Source of the DNA: DASWUZ01 sp036401375
GTDB taxonomy: Bacteria > Acidobacteriota > Terriglobia > Terriglobales > Acidobacteriaceae
Direction: 5' to 3'
DNA: 64,000 nt
Assembly (NCBI GenBank): GCA_036401375.1
Contig: DASWVB010000030.1
Location: forward strand, 7,969-71,968
Shown: piece after piece, positions 35,211 to 43,789 of the stretch
How positions within the stretch are numbered: the stretch's first letter is position 1
Layout of the letters: each line of letters begins with the position of its first letter
Position numbers and translations under genes: made by a program
Notes under the pieces: model-generated
Told to the model about the DNA's origin: nothing
Database searches by the model: none
The model's input: the letters and a program-made list of their open reading frames with translations, nothing else

Positions 35211-36161
35211 TCATCCGGCCAGCACCGACCCGCCGTTGACGTTCAAGACCTCGCCGCTGATGAATCCTGCCAGAGATGTACACAGGAATAGAACGGGCCC
35301 GGCTACCTCGCGCGCCGTGGCTGCGCGGCCCAGCGGGATGTCTGCCACGGCCCTCTCTCGTGCGTCAGGGTCGGTGAGTACAGCCGCGGACATCTCCGTC
35401 TCGACCCAGCCGGGCGCGACACAGTTGACATAGATGCCGTCCCGCGCCAGCTCACTCGACAGGCTCTTGGTAAGACTGATCAGCGCGCCCTTGGTCACAG
35501 CGTAGTCGGCGTGAAAGGCCTCTCCCCGCTGTCCTGCGGTTGAGCTTATCAATACAATGTGCCCGGCTGCGCCCTGCCTGCCTGCCGCGCCGTGCGGAAG
35601 CCCAGCGCCCTCTGCTGTCTCGTCGAACGCTCTCTGGCCTGCGGTTCTCTCGCCGGTTGATCTCTTGTCTGCAGCCTCGCGATTGCGCCCATCTTCGCCC
35701 GCGCCGAAGCCGGAGCTGGAGTCGAGGCCGCGCCCCTGCCGCTGCATCTGGGCCACCGCTGCCTGCACCAGGCCAAAGACGCTGTCGAGGTTCACGGCCA
35801 TGGTGCGGCTCCATTGCGCCTCGCTCATCCGGCCGATCGGCGCCTCCTCGGGGGCCCAGATGCCGTGGTTCACGATGAGGCAATCGAGCCGGCCAAAGGC
35901 GTCGACCGCCTTTGAGACCAGCGTCCGTCCCTCCCTGGGGCTGGACAGCTCCTGCTGGATGGCGACACATTGTCCGGGGGCGCCGAGCGCGGCGCCGCAT
36001 TCGGCAACCAGGGCGTGGGCGCGGTCAGCAGCCACACGGTAGTTGAAGGCGACCCGGGCTCCGGCGGCTGTGAAAAGCCTCACCGTCTCCGCACCGATGC
36101 CTCGCGATCCGCCGGTGATGAGGGCGACTTTTCCTTCGAGCGAAAGGGCGACGGGAGCCAT
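35211..36161 (-). CDS. short-chain dehydrogenase/reductase with a large internal insertion
   Basis: 316 residues from the ATG at 36161. It is a classical SDR of the FabG type: cofactor motif TGGSRGIG (about residues 16-23), NHG at 98-100, catalytic Ser207, Tyr220 and Lys224 (ISS..., DYAVTKGA), and C-terminal NVNGGS. Normal FabG-like proteins have about 245-260 residues. The excess is one block of about 57 residues (143-200), rich in Gly, Arg, Glu and Ala, between the helix after NLDSVFGLVQAAVAQMQ and strand HIVLISS. The frame is kept through it. Oxidoreductase activity is expected; the substrate is unknown. Confidence 0.88.
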   Translation of the reverse strand: MAPVALSLEGKVALITGGSRGIGAETVRLFTAAGARVAFNYRVAADRAHALVAECGAALGAPGQCVAIQQELSSPREGRTLVSKAVDAFGRLDCLIVNHGIWAPEEAPIGRMSEAQWSRTMAVNLDSVFGLVQAAVAQMQRQGRGLDSSSGFGAGEDGRNREAADKRSTGERTAGQRAFDETAEGAGLPHGAAGRQGAAGHIVLISSTAGQRGEAFHADYAVTKGALISLTKSLSSELARDGIYVNCVAPGWVETEMSAAVLTDPDARERAVADIPLGRAATAREVAGPVLFLCTSLAGFISGEVLNVNGGSVLAG

Positions 36162-36310
36162 CAACCCACGCTACCCGAGCGTGGGATGAGGCGCAACCCG
36201 ATGCACTGCGGGTGCACTCTTGGCCGGGAGCAGACGCGTCTGGATGAATCCGGCCTGCGCTGGAGCGAGGACTCCAGCCGTTTCCGCTTCTCCTTTATGA
36301 GCTCGCCTGA

Positions 36311-36703
36311 TCAGGAGGAGTTGAGCGATTCAGCCCTGGCGCGGACGTAGAGCGCCTCCACATCGGCACGGTCCCGCAGGATGGAGCACTCTCCGACCCC
36401 CAGCTGCGCCTGCGTACAGACCGTGACTCCACCCCTGGGGCACATCTTGAGGCAGGAGACCTCAACGACCCGCAGGCGAAGGCCGTCGTCGTCTCGCCGG
36501 GCGAGCCGCTTCAGAATCTTTTTGAGCTTGAGGACGGCCTTGTCGCCAGCCCGGCGTCTCAGCTTTCGCCGGCACTTGCCGCAAGCCAGCAGTATCTGCC
36601 CGGTCCAGGGAGCAGGGTAGCTCCGCAGGGATCGACTATTCTCGTTGTCAGCCGAGCCGCGTTGAGGCGTGAGATCGCGTTCTTGGAGAGGTGCATCGGG
36701 CAT
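36311..36703 (-). CDS. thioredoxin-like (2Fe-2S) ferredoxin domain protein
   Basis: 130 residues, ATG at 36703. A 30-residue polar N-terminus is followed by ILLACGKCRRKLRRR with Cys41 and Cys44, a basic helix, then VSCLKMCPRGGVTVC with Cys84, Cys88 and Cys96. This CxxC ... CxxxCPxGG layout matches the thioredoxin-like 2Fe-2S ferredoxins and NuoE/HymA-type domains; the first two ligands are closer together than in the classic CX8-12C form. The basic helix between the Cys clusters is notable. Its partner is unknown. The gene lies 31 nt upstream of the MmcQ/YjbR gene's stop on the same strand. Confidence 0.8.
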   Translation of the reverse strand: MPDAPLQERDLTPQRGSADNENSRSLRSYPAPWTGQILLACGKCRRKLRRRAGDKAVLKLKKILKRLARRDDDGLRLRVVEVSCLKMCPRGGVTVCTQAQLGVGECSILRDRADVEALYVRARAESLNSS

Positions 36704-36734
36704 AGAGCTTAGGATGCTGACTTCCCGCTCTGGT

Positions 36735-37301
36735 TCAGATCTGGCCTGGCGTGCGCTCTCTACGGGCCCCGCTTGCCGGCCTGGCGGAGCCTTTGAGACT
36801 TTTCGTTTTCTCAGGGGCGGCCGGATGCTTGCTGGCTTTTTTTACTTTGCTCGGAGTCTGCTTGCCGGCCGCTTTGCCGGCCAGCAGCTGCCTGCGCTCG
36901 GTCACCACCTTGCGCAGCTCGGCCCTCGGCAGCGCCAGCACGTCCCTGGTGCGCTGCGGCAGCTTTGTATAGGTCAGCTGGTGCGCGTCCCTCAGCAATG
37001 AGGTGAGCTCCGGCGCAGCAATCGCATTCCAATGCTGCAGCGCAACCCAGTAGAGGCGGGCCGCATAGGGCGCGGGGATCACACCGTCGCGCTCGATCAG
37101 CTCGGCGAACCTCTCAGGGCCGGCGGAAAAAGACATGACCCTTGCGCCGGCAGGAGCGGGCGGATCAAGGTCGACCAGCGCGAACATCTTTCCGCCGATG
37201 CTCTTGTCCCCAACCCAGAACACCAGGTTGTTGCCCCACTGCATCGTCTCGACAACATTGGGCAGCTTCAGCAGGAAGGCGCGAGCACTCTCAGCATCCA
37301 T
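36735..37301 (-). CDS. MmcQ/YjbR family DNA-binding-like protein with basic tail
   Basis: 188 residues from the ATG at 37301 (an ATG at 37313 is also possible; the frame is open to 37415 but the extra part is hydrophobic and Arg-rich without family character). The YjbR fold covers about residues 1-125: FLLKLPNVVETMQWGNNLVFWVG, KMFALVDLDP, YWVALQHWNA and a terminal ALPRAELRKVV helix. The last 55 residues are Lys/Pro/Ala-rich and basic (KQTPSKVKKASKHP). The family has a MotA-like double-wing fold and is called DNA-binding by structure. A 33-nt gap to the ferredoxin gene suggests an operon. Confidence 0.85.
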   Translation of the reverse strand: MDAESARAFLLKLPNVVETMQWGNNLVFWVGDKSIGGKMFALVDLDPPAPAGARVMSFSAGPERFAELIERDGVIPAPYAARLYWVALQHWNAIAAPELTSLLRDAHQLTYTKLPQRTRDVLALPRAELRKVVTERRQLLAGKAAGKQTPSKVKKASKHPAAPEKTKSLKGSARPASGARRERTPGQI

Positions 37302-37493
37302 GCGACTCAGCATGCATGACGAAGCGGCTTCGCGGCAAGGGCGCCCGGCGACACGGGAGAAGACGAGCCGGACAAAAATCGGCAGGCACGCAAAGAAAGA
37401 CGATAAAGGCCGCAACTTTTCTGCCTGTGTTTACGACTAAGTAAACAGCCGCTTGCTCGCCGGCCACTCCCAAGTAGCTGAAAGGCGCCCTCC

Positions 37494-39074
37494 ATGCGGC
37501 CATATGCACCTGTGTCTCTGCTCCTTTCCTGCCTTCTATGCCTGGTTGCAGGTTGTGGAAGCAGCAGCATTGTCTCGTCAAAGATCGCACCACCTGTCCG
37601 AACTCTCACTCCCGGCGTGGTCGCGGGGACAGCGAATCCGCTGGTGGCCTCCTACACGATCAGCCCACCCTCGCCGGCAAGTGTGAGCATTCAGTTCGGA
37701 CCGGATGCTACCTACGGGTTCACCACGTCCTCGCAAGAGGTCTCTACGAGTAACACCCCGGTGAGCATCCAGGTGGCAGGCATGAAGGCGAGTTCGACGT
37801 ACCATATGCGCGCTCACATCACCTATGACGATGGCACCACCCAGGACGATGCGGACCAGACGTTTACCACGGGTGCGATTCCGGCGGGGATCGTGCCCAG
37901 CTTTACAGTCTCGACCACCACTGGTCTGACGCCGCAGCCGGGTGTCGAACTGGTTGATGTGCTGCCGGGGGCCACGAATGGAGAGCCGCTCGTCACCGAC
38001 CTAGCCGGAAATGTGATCTGGTACTACGCCTTCCCCGATTACCAGCAGAGCGATCTGCTCTATCCGATCAAGCTGCTTCCCAACGGTCACATGATGTTCC
38101 TGATCGCTCTCCCTTCGCAGCTCCCGATCACCACTCCCACTGCACCTGGAGCGCTGAACGCGATCCGCGAGATCGACCTTGCCGGCAACACCATCCGCCA
38201 GCTCAACATGAGCGACTTGAATGCGAGCATGGCTGCTGCGGGCTTCAATATAACCCTGCAGCTCTTCACCCACGACTTCGCAGCGCTGCCTAACGGGCAC
38301 ATCCTGGTGCTGGCGAATACTCTTAAGACCTTCAACGATCTGCCCGGCTATCCCGGCGCCACGAACGTGCTGGGGGACGTTGTGGTGGACCTCGATCCCA
38401 ACTTCAAGCCGGTCTGGGTCTGGAATGAATTCGACCACTTCGATGTGAATCGCCACCCGATGAATTTTCCGGACTGGACGCACTCGAATGCGGTTGTCTA
38501 CTCGCCTGACGACGGGAGTTTCCTCGTCTCGATGCGCCACCAGAACTGGGTTGTTAAGGTCGACTATCGAAACGGAGCTGGAAGCGGCGCCGTCCTGTGG
38601 AAGCTGGGACAGGGTGGGGACTTCAAGCTGCAGGGCGGCGTTGACCCGACGGACTGGTTCTATGCGCAGCACGATCCGACCTTCGTCAGCAAAAACACCA
38701 CCGGCTCCTTCACCCTTGCGCTGATGGACAATGGCGACGACCGCATGTTTCCGCCGAGCGTGACGTGTAACGGTTCGGGTGTGCCTCCATGCCAGTACAC
38801 GACCATCCCGGTGATGCAGATTGACGAGAATGCGAAGACGGCGTCACTTGTCTTTCATGACTCCGTCGATTTTTACTCCTCCTTTGCGGGCAGCACCCGT
38901 GTGCTGCCCAACACCAATGTGGAGTACAACCTGGCGGGGGTGGGAGACGACGCCTACACCGACGAAGTCACGCCAACGTCGAACCCGCAAACGGTCTGGG
39001 AGATGCATATCAGCGGCTCGAACACCTACCGGTCCTTCCGCATGCCCAGCCTCTATCCTGGAGTTCAGTGGTAG
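37494..39074 (+). CDS. arylsulfotransferase (ASST)-family lipoprotein
   Basis: 526 residues, ATG at 37494. The lipoprotein signal ends in LVAGC (about residues 17-21). The first 120 residues form a Thr/Ser-rich Ig/fibronectin-like domain. The ASST six-bladed propeller follows from about residue 130: LVTDLAGNVIWYY, NGHMMFLI, IREIDLAGNTIRQL, HDFAALPNGHILVLAN, VVYSPDDGSFLVSMRHQNWVVKVD. Family members transfer sulfate between phenols through a His; the conserved His of HDFAALPNGH is present. The true substrate is unknown. The glutaminyl cyclase gene begins 49 nt after its stop on the same strand. Confidence 0.9.
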   Translation: MRPYAPVSLLLSCLLCLVAGCGSSSIVSSKIAPPVRTLTPGVVAGTANPLVASYTISPPSPASVSIQFGPDATYGFTTSSQEVSTSNTPVSIQVAGMKASSTYHMRAHITYDDGTTQDDADQTFTTGAIPAGIVPSFTVSTTTGLTPQPGVELVDVLPGATNGEPLVTDLAGNVIWYYAFPDYQQSDLLYPIKLLPNGHMMFLIALPSQLPITTPTAPGALNAIREIDLAGNTIRQLNMSDLNASMAAAGFNITLQLFTHDFAALPNGHILVLANTLKTFNDLPGYPGATNVLGDVVVDLDPNFKPVWVWNEFDHFDVNRHPMNFPDWTHSNAVVYSPDDGSFLVSMRHQNWVVKVDYRNGAGSGAVLWKLGQGGDFKLQGGVDPTDWFYAQHDPTFVSKNTTGSFTLALMDNGDDRMFPPSVTCNGSGVPPCQYTTIPVMQIDENAKTASLVFHDSVDFYSSFAGSTRVLPNTNVEYNLAGVGDDAYTDEVTPTSNPQTVWEMHISGSNTYRSFRMPSLYPGVQW

Positions 39075-39123
39075 GTACGTTTCTCCCTGGAAGGCGCGGG
39101 TGGAAGCCGGTAAGCTGGCTGCA

Positions 39124-39942
39124 ATGATGCGTTGTTGCGCCGGGCTGCTCCTGCTGCTTTCAGTATTGGTTGCAGGAGCGCGTGCGGCGGACAAGCCTGT
39201 CGTCCTGCATAGCTATCCTCACGACCCGCAGGCCTTCACCCAGGGGCTGGTGATCGTGGATGGCAGGCTCTACGAGAGCACCGGGCTCAATGGCAGGTCC
39301 TCGTTACGCATGGAGGACCTCGAGACCGGGCAGGTGCAGCAGCGTGCCGAAGTGCCCAGCCAGTACTTCGCTGAAGGGCTGACGGATTGGGGCGCAACCC
39401 TCATCCAGCTGACCTGGACCAGCCATGAGGCGTTCGTCTATGACCGCTTCAGCTTTCGCCTGCTGCGCACCATGCACTACGACGGCGAGGGCTGGGGTCT
39501 GACTCACGATGGCAGGCACCTGATCCTGAGCGACGGCACCGCCTACCTGCGCTTGCTCGATCCTGAGACGTTTCGTGTGGTGCGCAAGATCAGGGTGACC
39601 GATCAGGGCAGTCCGGTCACCGAGTTGAACGAGCTTGAGTACGTCGAGGGGGAGATCTACGCCAATGTCTGGCACACGAACCGGATCGCGCGCATCTCTC
39701 CGCGGGATGGGCATGTGATCGGCTGGATCGACCTTGCCGGCCTCTACCCGGCATCTGAGCGCAGCAGTGAAGAGGCGGTGCTAAATGGGATCGCGTACGA
39801 CTCCAAACATCATCGGCTGTTTGTGACGGGAAAGCTCTGGCCGAGGCTCTTCGAGATTCGGGTGAGCACTCTATCGAGGGCTCAAGCAGGGCAGGTTTCA
39901 GGACGCGTTGCAGGCCGTGCGGGTGCCGCGGCCGCGCATTGA
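39124..39942 (+). CDS. plant-type glutaminyl-peptide cyclotransferase
   Basis: Converts N-terminal glutamine to pyroglutamate. 272 residues from the ATG at 39124 (or the ATG at 39127). The signal peptide MMRCCAGLLLLLSVLVAGARA is followed by the beta-propeller characteristic of papaya-type QC: HSYPHDPQAFTQGLVI, YESTGLNGRSSLR, YFAEGLTDWG, GEGWGLTHDG, LNELEYVEGEIYANVW and LNGIAYDSKHHRLFVTGKLWPRLFE. All of these are signature segments of the bacterial family. The last 25 residues are Ala/Gly/Arg-rich. Its 3' end overlaps the rpsT promoter. Confidence 0.95.
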   Translation: MMRCCAGLLLLLSVLVAGARAADKPVVLHSYPHDPQAFTQGLVIVDGRLYESTGLNGRSSLRMEDLETGQVQQRAEVPSQYFAEGLTDWGATLIQLTWTSHEAFVYDRFSFRLLRTMHYDGEGWGLTHDGRHLILSDGTAYLRLLDPETFRVVRKIRVTDQGSPVTELNELEYVEGEIYANVWHTNRIARISPRDGHVIGWIDLAGLYPASERSSEEAVLNGIAYDSKHHRLFVTGKLWPRLFEIRVSTLSRAQAGQVSGRVAGRAGAAAAH

Positions 39943-39967
39943 CCCGCCGGGCAGAGTCTCTTATACT
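39939..39967 (+). promoter_or_regulatory. sigma70-type promoter of rpsT
   Basis: TTGACC (39939-39944), 17 nt, TATACT (39962-39967). The -35 box overlaps the stop codon of the upstream cyclase gene. The predicted leader is about 70 nt. Confidence 0.9.
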
Positions 39968-40043
39968 CGAGGTTGCGGCGGACGGGGGTGCAGTTGTCTC
40001 TTCTGCGTGCACCACTTCCAACTTAAGAAAGTCAGGATAGACG

Positions 40044-40358
40044 ATGGCGAACCATGTTTCCTCCTTGAAGCGCGCCCGGCAGACGGTTGCCAAGACGGCC
40101 GTGAACCGCGCCAACAAGACCCGTATCCGCTCGAGCCTGCGCAGCCTGCGCGAGGCGCTGGTGAAGGGCGATCACGCCGCCGCGATGGAGCAGTACCGTA
40201 TCACCGCCTCGGCGCTCGACAAGAGCGTGCAGAAGGGCATTCTGCACGACAACACCGCGTCGCGGTACAAGAGCCGACTGAACGCCCGCGTGAAGGCGCT
40301 CTCTGTCAAGGCTCCCGCGGTCAAAGCTCCGGCTGCCAAAGCTCCCGCCAAGGCATAA
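40044..40358 (+). CDS. rpsT: 30S ribosomal protein S20, extended C-terminus
   Basis: Primary 16S rRNA-binding protein. 104 residues, ATG at 40044 with AGGA 8 nt upstream. The core (1-87) is standard: MANHVSSLKRARQTVAK, NRANKTRIRSSLRSL, GILHDNTASRYKSRL. S20 normally ends near residue 87; here the last 16-17 residues repeat Lys-Ala-Pro units (KAPAVKAPAAKAPAKA), similar in composition to the Lys/Ala/Pro repeats of the protein at 26.5 kb. It has its own promoter and terminator. Confidence 0.98.
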   Translation: MANHVSSLKRARQTVAKTAVNRANKTRIRSSLRSLREALVKGDHAAAMEQYRITASALDKSVQKGILHDNTASRYKSRLNARVKALSVKAPAVKAPAAKAPAKA

Positions 40359-40392
40359 GAGGCTCTCTTCAAGCTGAGAGAAAGACCACCGT

Positions 40393-40425
40393 GCTCCAGG
40401 CAATTGCCTGGAGCATCTCTTTTTT
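40393..40425 (+). terminator. rho-independent terminator of rpsT
   Basis: GCTCCAGGCAA pairs perfectly with TTGCCTGGAGC with no extra loop bases in the palindrome, and CTCTTTTTT follows. It lies 35 nt after the rpsT stop. Confidence 0.93.
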
Positions 40426-40526
40426 GGGCTGGACCGGGGAGCACCAGGCTGCTAAGTACCCCCGCACCGCGAGTCTTCCGGTCCGTCGGTGCGAAGGCTT
40501 CAGCAACGCTCTGGGCGGCTTCAGAG

Positions 40527-42770
40527 CTAGAACATCACGTGGACGTTTTCGGTGAGCGGGCTCTCGTCCGAGGACGGCCCTGCGAAGACCTTGTAGTCTC
40601 CGGGAACGAGGTCCCAGCCGTCCTTCTGCTCGTTGAAGATGGAGAGGTAGAGCGGCTTGATCTCGAGGCTGACGGTCTTCGTCTCGCCCGGGGCAAGGCT
40701 CACGCGCTGCCAGCCGATGAGGCGCTTGTAAGGCTCGGCGGCCGCGGCCGGCAACATCGCGTAGACCTGGGCGATCTCGACGCCGGCCCGGCTGCCGGTG
40801 TTCTTCACATCGAAGGCGACCGTGTGCTTTCTCAGGCTGATCTTCAGTCCGGAGTATTGGTACGTCGTGTAAGAGAGACCGTGGCCGAAGGCAAAGAGCG
40901 GCTGCTTGTTCTCCGATTCGAACCACTTGTAGCCGACGCGTGCGCCCTCGCCGGTGTAATCCACGTCGAAGGGAACGATCTCGTAGTGGCGGCGCTTCTC
41001 CTTCGATCCAGGCTCGGCACTCACGGGCTGCGGCCTGAGATCGATTCCGGTGATGATGGGGTGGGGCAGGTCTGCATCCTTGGCGGCAAAGGTTACGGGG
41101 AGCTTGCCCGAGGGGTTCACGTCACCGAAGAGCAGGTTAGAGATCGCCTGCGCGCCGCCGATGCCGGGGTACCAGGCCTCGAGGATGCCCTTGACGTCGC
41201 CGGCCCATGGCATCGAGACCGGGCCGCCGGTTTCAAGCACCACGATGGTGTGCGGATTGGCCGCAGCCACTGCGCTGACCAGTGCATCCTGGTTATCTGG
41301 CAGCGACAGGGTGGCGGCGTCGCGTCCCTCACTCATCCACTGGTTGACGAATACGATGGCGACGTCATAGCCCTTTGCGAAGGCGGCAGCGGCGGCAGGG
41401 TCGCCGCCGTCGTTGTACTCCACCTTGGCGGCGGGCGCCTTTTCCCGGATGTATCGAAGGGGCGATGAGGGGAAGTAGACGGGCCGGCCCCAGATGGATT
41501 GTCCATGTCCTGGAGGCGCGATGGCATTGCCGCCAGGAGCGTCCACCTGGGCGGAGCCGCCGCCGGAGAGCACGCCCACATCGGCGTGCGAGCCGATGAT
41601 GGCGATCGAGTGCACCGAGGGCGCGAGCGGAAGCTGGTTATCGGAGTTTTTGAGGAGGACGATGCACTCCTCGGCGATCTTCTGCGCGTCATCGCGCCCG
41701 CGGAAGGGATCGACTACTATGCGCGGCATGGGCGGGTTATCGATCACTCCCACGGCAAACATGCTGCGCAGGATGCGATGGACCATGTCATTGAGGCGTG
41801 CGACCGGAACGTCGCCGCTCTCGACTGCCGCCTTGAGCGGATCGCTGAAGAAGTTGTCGTCGCCCGGCATGTCCTGATCGAGGCCGGCGAGCGCGGCCTT
41901 TTTGGTGCTGTGCGTGCCGCCCCAGTCGGAGAGGACAAAGCCTTTGAAGTTGAAGTCCTTCTTGAGCACCTGGTTGAGGGTGTAGTCGTTTTCGCAGGCG
42001 TAGTCGCCGTTGATGCGGTTGTAGGAGCACATCACCCCGGCCGGGTCCGCGATGCCTACAGCGATCTGGAAGGCGAGCAGATCGCTCTCGCGCAAGGCTC
42101 GCTTGCCGATGTTGGCGCTGAGCACGTTGCGGCCAGTCTCCTGATCGTTGACGGCATAGTGCTTGATGTCGCCCATGACCTGCTGTGCCTGTACGCCTTT
42201 CATCAGGTTGCCGACCATGGTGCCGGCGAGTATCGGGTCTTCTCCGGCGTACTCGAAGTTGCGGCCGTTGCGCGGCTCGCGGGTGATGTTGACGCCGCCG
42301 CCGATGGACATGTTGAAGCCCTGGGCGCGGAGTTCGCGGCCGATGACGGAGCCATAGAGGAAGGCGCCATCGGGATCCCAGCTTGCCGCCGCGCCGAGCG
42401 CCGAGGGAAGCAGGGTCGCGTAGCGGCTCTGGTATGCGGCCATGCGGGAGCCGACCGCGGAGTCAGCCTCGTTGATGTCGGGAATGCCGAGCCGGTCGAT
42501 GCCCATGATGTATCCAGCGCCATAGTTATTGCGCGCCTGCACCGGGTCGCCGGGACGCAGAACGCCCCATCCCTGGCCGTGGACCATCTGAATCTTTTCA
42601 TCAAGGGTCATCTGCTCGATGACCATGTCTGCACGTTGATCGGGGGTCAGAGTCTTGTCCATCCACGGCCTGCCGGAGGGGGCTCCCTGCTGTGCGTTGA
42701 TGGTTCCGATGGAGGCGGCAAGGCAGGTCAGAGCGATCAGTGACGGAACTCTTCTTCCGAAGAACGGCAT
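40527..42770 (-). CDS. exported GH3 family beta-glucosidase
   Basis: Hydrolyses beta-linked oligosaccharides (glucosidase or xylosidase). 747 residues from the ATG at 42770 (GAGGAGA 5 nt upstream). The signal peptide (about 5-27) ends NAQQ. The GH3 N-terminal barrel has the conserved KHYAVNDQE segment (about 204-211) and the nucleophile Asp282 in VLSDWGGTHS. The C-terminal sandwich (about 390-560) carries the KNSDNQLPLAP, IAIIGSHADVGVLSGGGSAQVDAPGG and GNAI regions, and a fibronectin-like domain ends the chain. Substrate specificity cannot be read from the sequence. Single gene, convergent with rpsT. Confidence 0.96.
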   Translation of the reverse strand: MPFFGRRVPSLIALTCLAASIGTINAQQGAPSGRPWMDKTLTPDQRADMVIEQMTLDEKIQMVHGQGWGVLRPGDPVQARNNYGAGYIMGIDRLGIPDINEADSAVGSRMAAYQSRYATLLPSALGAAASWDPDGAFLYGSVIGRELRAQGFNMSIGGGVNITREPRNGRNFEYAGEDPILAGTMVGNLMKGVQAQQVMGDIKHYAVNDQETGRNVLSANIGKRALRESDLLAFQIAVGIADPAGVMCSYNRINGDYACENDYTLNQVLKKDFNFKGFVLSDWGGTHSTKKAALAGLDQDMPGDDNFFSDPLKAAVESGDVPVARLNDMVHRILRSMFAVGVIDNPPMPRIVVDPFRGRDDAQKIAEECIVLLKNSDNQLPLAPSVHSIAIIGSHADVGVLSGGGSAQVDAPGGNAIAPPGHGQSIWGRPVYFPSSPLRYIREKAPAAKVEYNDGGDPAAAAAFAKGYDVAIVFVNQWMSEGRDAATLSLPDNQDALVSAVAAANPHTIVVLETGGPVSMPWAGDVKGILEAWYPGIGGAQAISNLLFGDVNPSGKLPVTFAAKDADLPHPIITGIDLRPQPVSAEPGSKEKRRHYEIVPFDVDYTGEGARVGYKWFESENKQPLFAFGHGLSYTTYQYSGLKISLRKHTVAFDVKNTGSRAGVEIAQVYAMLPAAAAEPYKRLIGWQRVSLAPGETKTVSLEIKPLYLSIFNEQKDGWDLVPGDYKVFAGPSSDESPLTENVHVMF

Positions 42771-43084
42771 ATATCTCCTCGTAAACTCTTTGGACTGCGG
42801 CACACTGCGCAGCGGGGGCTGGCGCCGTGGTCGCATAAGCCGGCAGGTCTAAAGCACTTGATGTCAGTCCTGCGCCGGCCTTTATTGTTGTACTTGCTGG
42901 CTATGATGCTTGTCGATGCGTGCGGATGCGGGGGCGTGACAGTAGTTATCGCCGGGCGCTCCGGCTAGGAACGCGGAGCCTTGCGGGGAGCCGGCTTGGT
43001 CTCCAGACGAGCCTGCAGCGGGGTTCACGGCCAGACAACAAGGTACTGCTAGACTAGCTTTGCTGTGCGACAAGGAGGGAAGCA

Positions 43085-43330
43085 ATGACAGAGACACACG
43101 AGCACATTGAGCCTCTCGATGAGGACGACGATCTTGACCTGGAGGACGAGGACGACGAGGGAGATGAGCTTTCGCGGGACGAGGCGGAGGAGCGCTTTCT
43201 CGCGGTTCTGAACTCGGCGACAGAGATTACTGCCGCTGCCGTTTCAAACGCAGGCGCTGAGGCTCTGAAAAATCCTGACGCTGTGGCGGCGCTCTTCAAC
43301 CGGGTCTTCGACACGATTGTAGGGCTGTAG
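43085..43330 (+). CDS. small acidic protein of unknown function
   Basis: 81 residues, ATG at 43085 with an AAGGAGGGAAGCA Shine-Dalgarno, which makes this a credible small gene. The first 36 residues are highly acidic (PLDEDDDLDLEDEDDEGDE). The remainder is a predicted helical region (EAEERFLAVLNSATEITAAAVSNAGAEALK) ending with NRVFDTIVGL. No signal or membrane segment. I recognise no family. Confidence 0.65.
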   Translation: MTETHEHIEPLDEDDDLDLEDEDDEGDELSRDEAEERFLAVLNSATEITAAAVSNAGAEALKNPDAVAALFNRVFDTIVGL

Positions 43331-43506
43331 TACGCTCTCTCGACTGCCGGCCCGCTGGTCAGGCCCGCTGGTTACGCCCAGCGGACCTTGCTGTTTCCAT
43401 CTCAGCCGGGCACTCGAAGACGCGCACTGCCTCGAGCGGCAGGGGCGGACGAATCGGGAGCAGATCAGCGGAAGGCGGCCGTCAGAGGCCGGTCCAGGCG
43501 AAATGC

Positions 43507-43740
43507 TTACTTGTTCTGGCTCTCCGCCGCTACTGCGGCCTCGGCCGCCTGGAAGCCGATGCGGGAGTGGGTTCCGTCGCAAAAGGGCTTGTTGATCGAT
43601 GCCCCGCAGCGGCAGAGCGAGATGGCAGGCTTGCCGGCCAGGTCCCACTGCTTGCCATCCGCATCGACCAGCGTGATCGGACCCTCGACACGGAAGGGAC
43701 CATTGGGGCGGACGGTAATTTTCACTTCATTGTCAGGCAT
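43507..43740 (-). CDS. CDGSH iron-sulfur domain protein
   Basis: 77 residues from the ATG at 43740. The CDGSH signature binding a 2Fe-2S cluster by three Cys and one His is present: Cys43, Cys45, Cys54 and His58 in LCRCGASINKPFCDGTH. The N-terminus (MPDNEVKITVRPNGPFRVEGP) is the usual beta-strand lead-in of the single-domain bacterial family. These proteins are redox-active and may transfer clusters or electrons. A frame extension to 43827 lacks family character. The gene lies 49 nt downstream of the antiporter's stop on the same strand. Confidence 0.93.
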   Translation of the reverse strand: MPDNEVKITVRPNGPFRVEGPITLVDADGKQWDLAGKPAISLCRCGASINKPFCDGTHSRIGFQAAEAAVAAESQNK

Positions 43741-43789
43741 AGGGCGATACAGCTCCTCGGTTGTGGTCTGCTTCGAGTCTACCAGCCGC

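Noticed and set aside
42902..42907. TATGAT as promoter for the small acidic gene
   Set aside because: About 180 nt upstream of the gene without a well-spaced -35 box.
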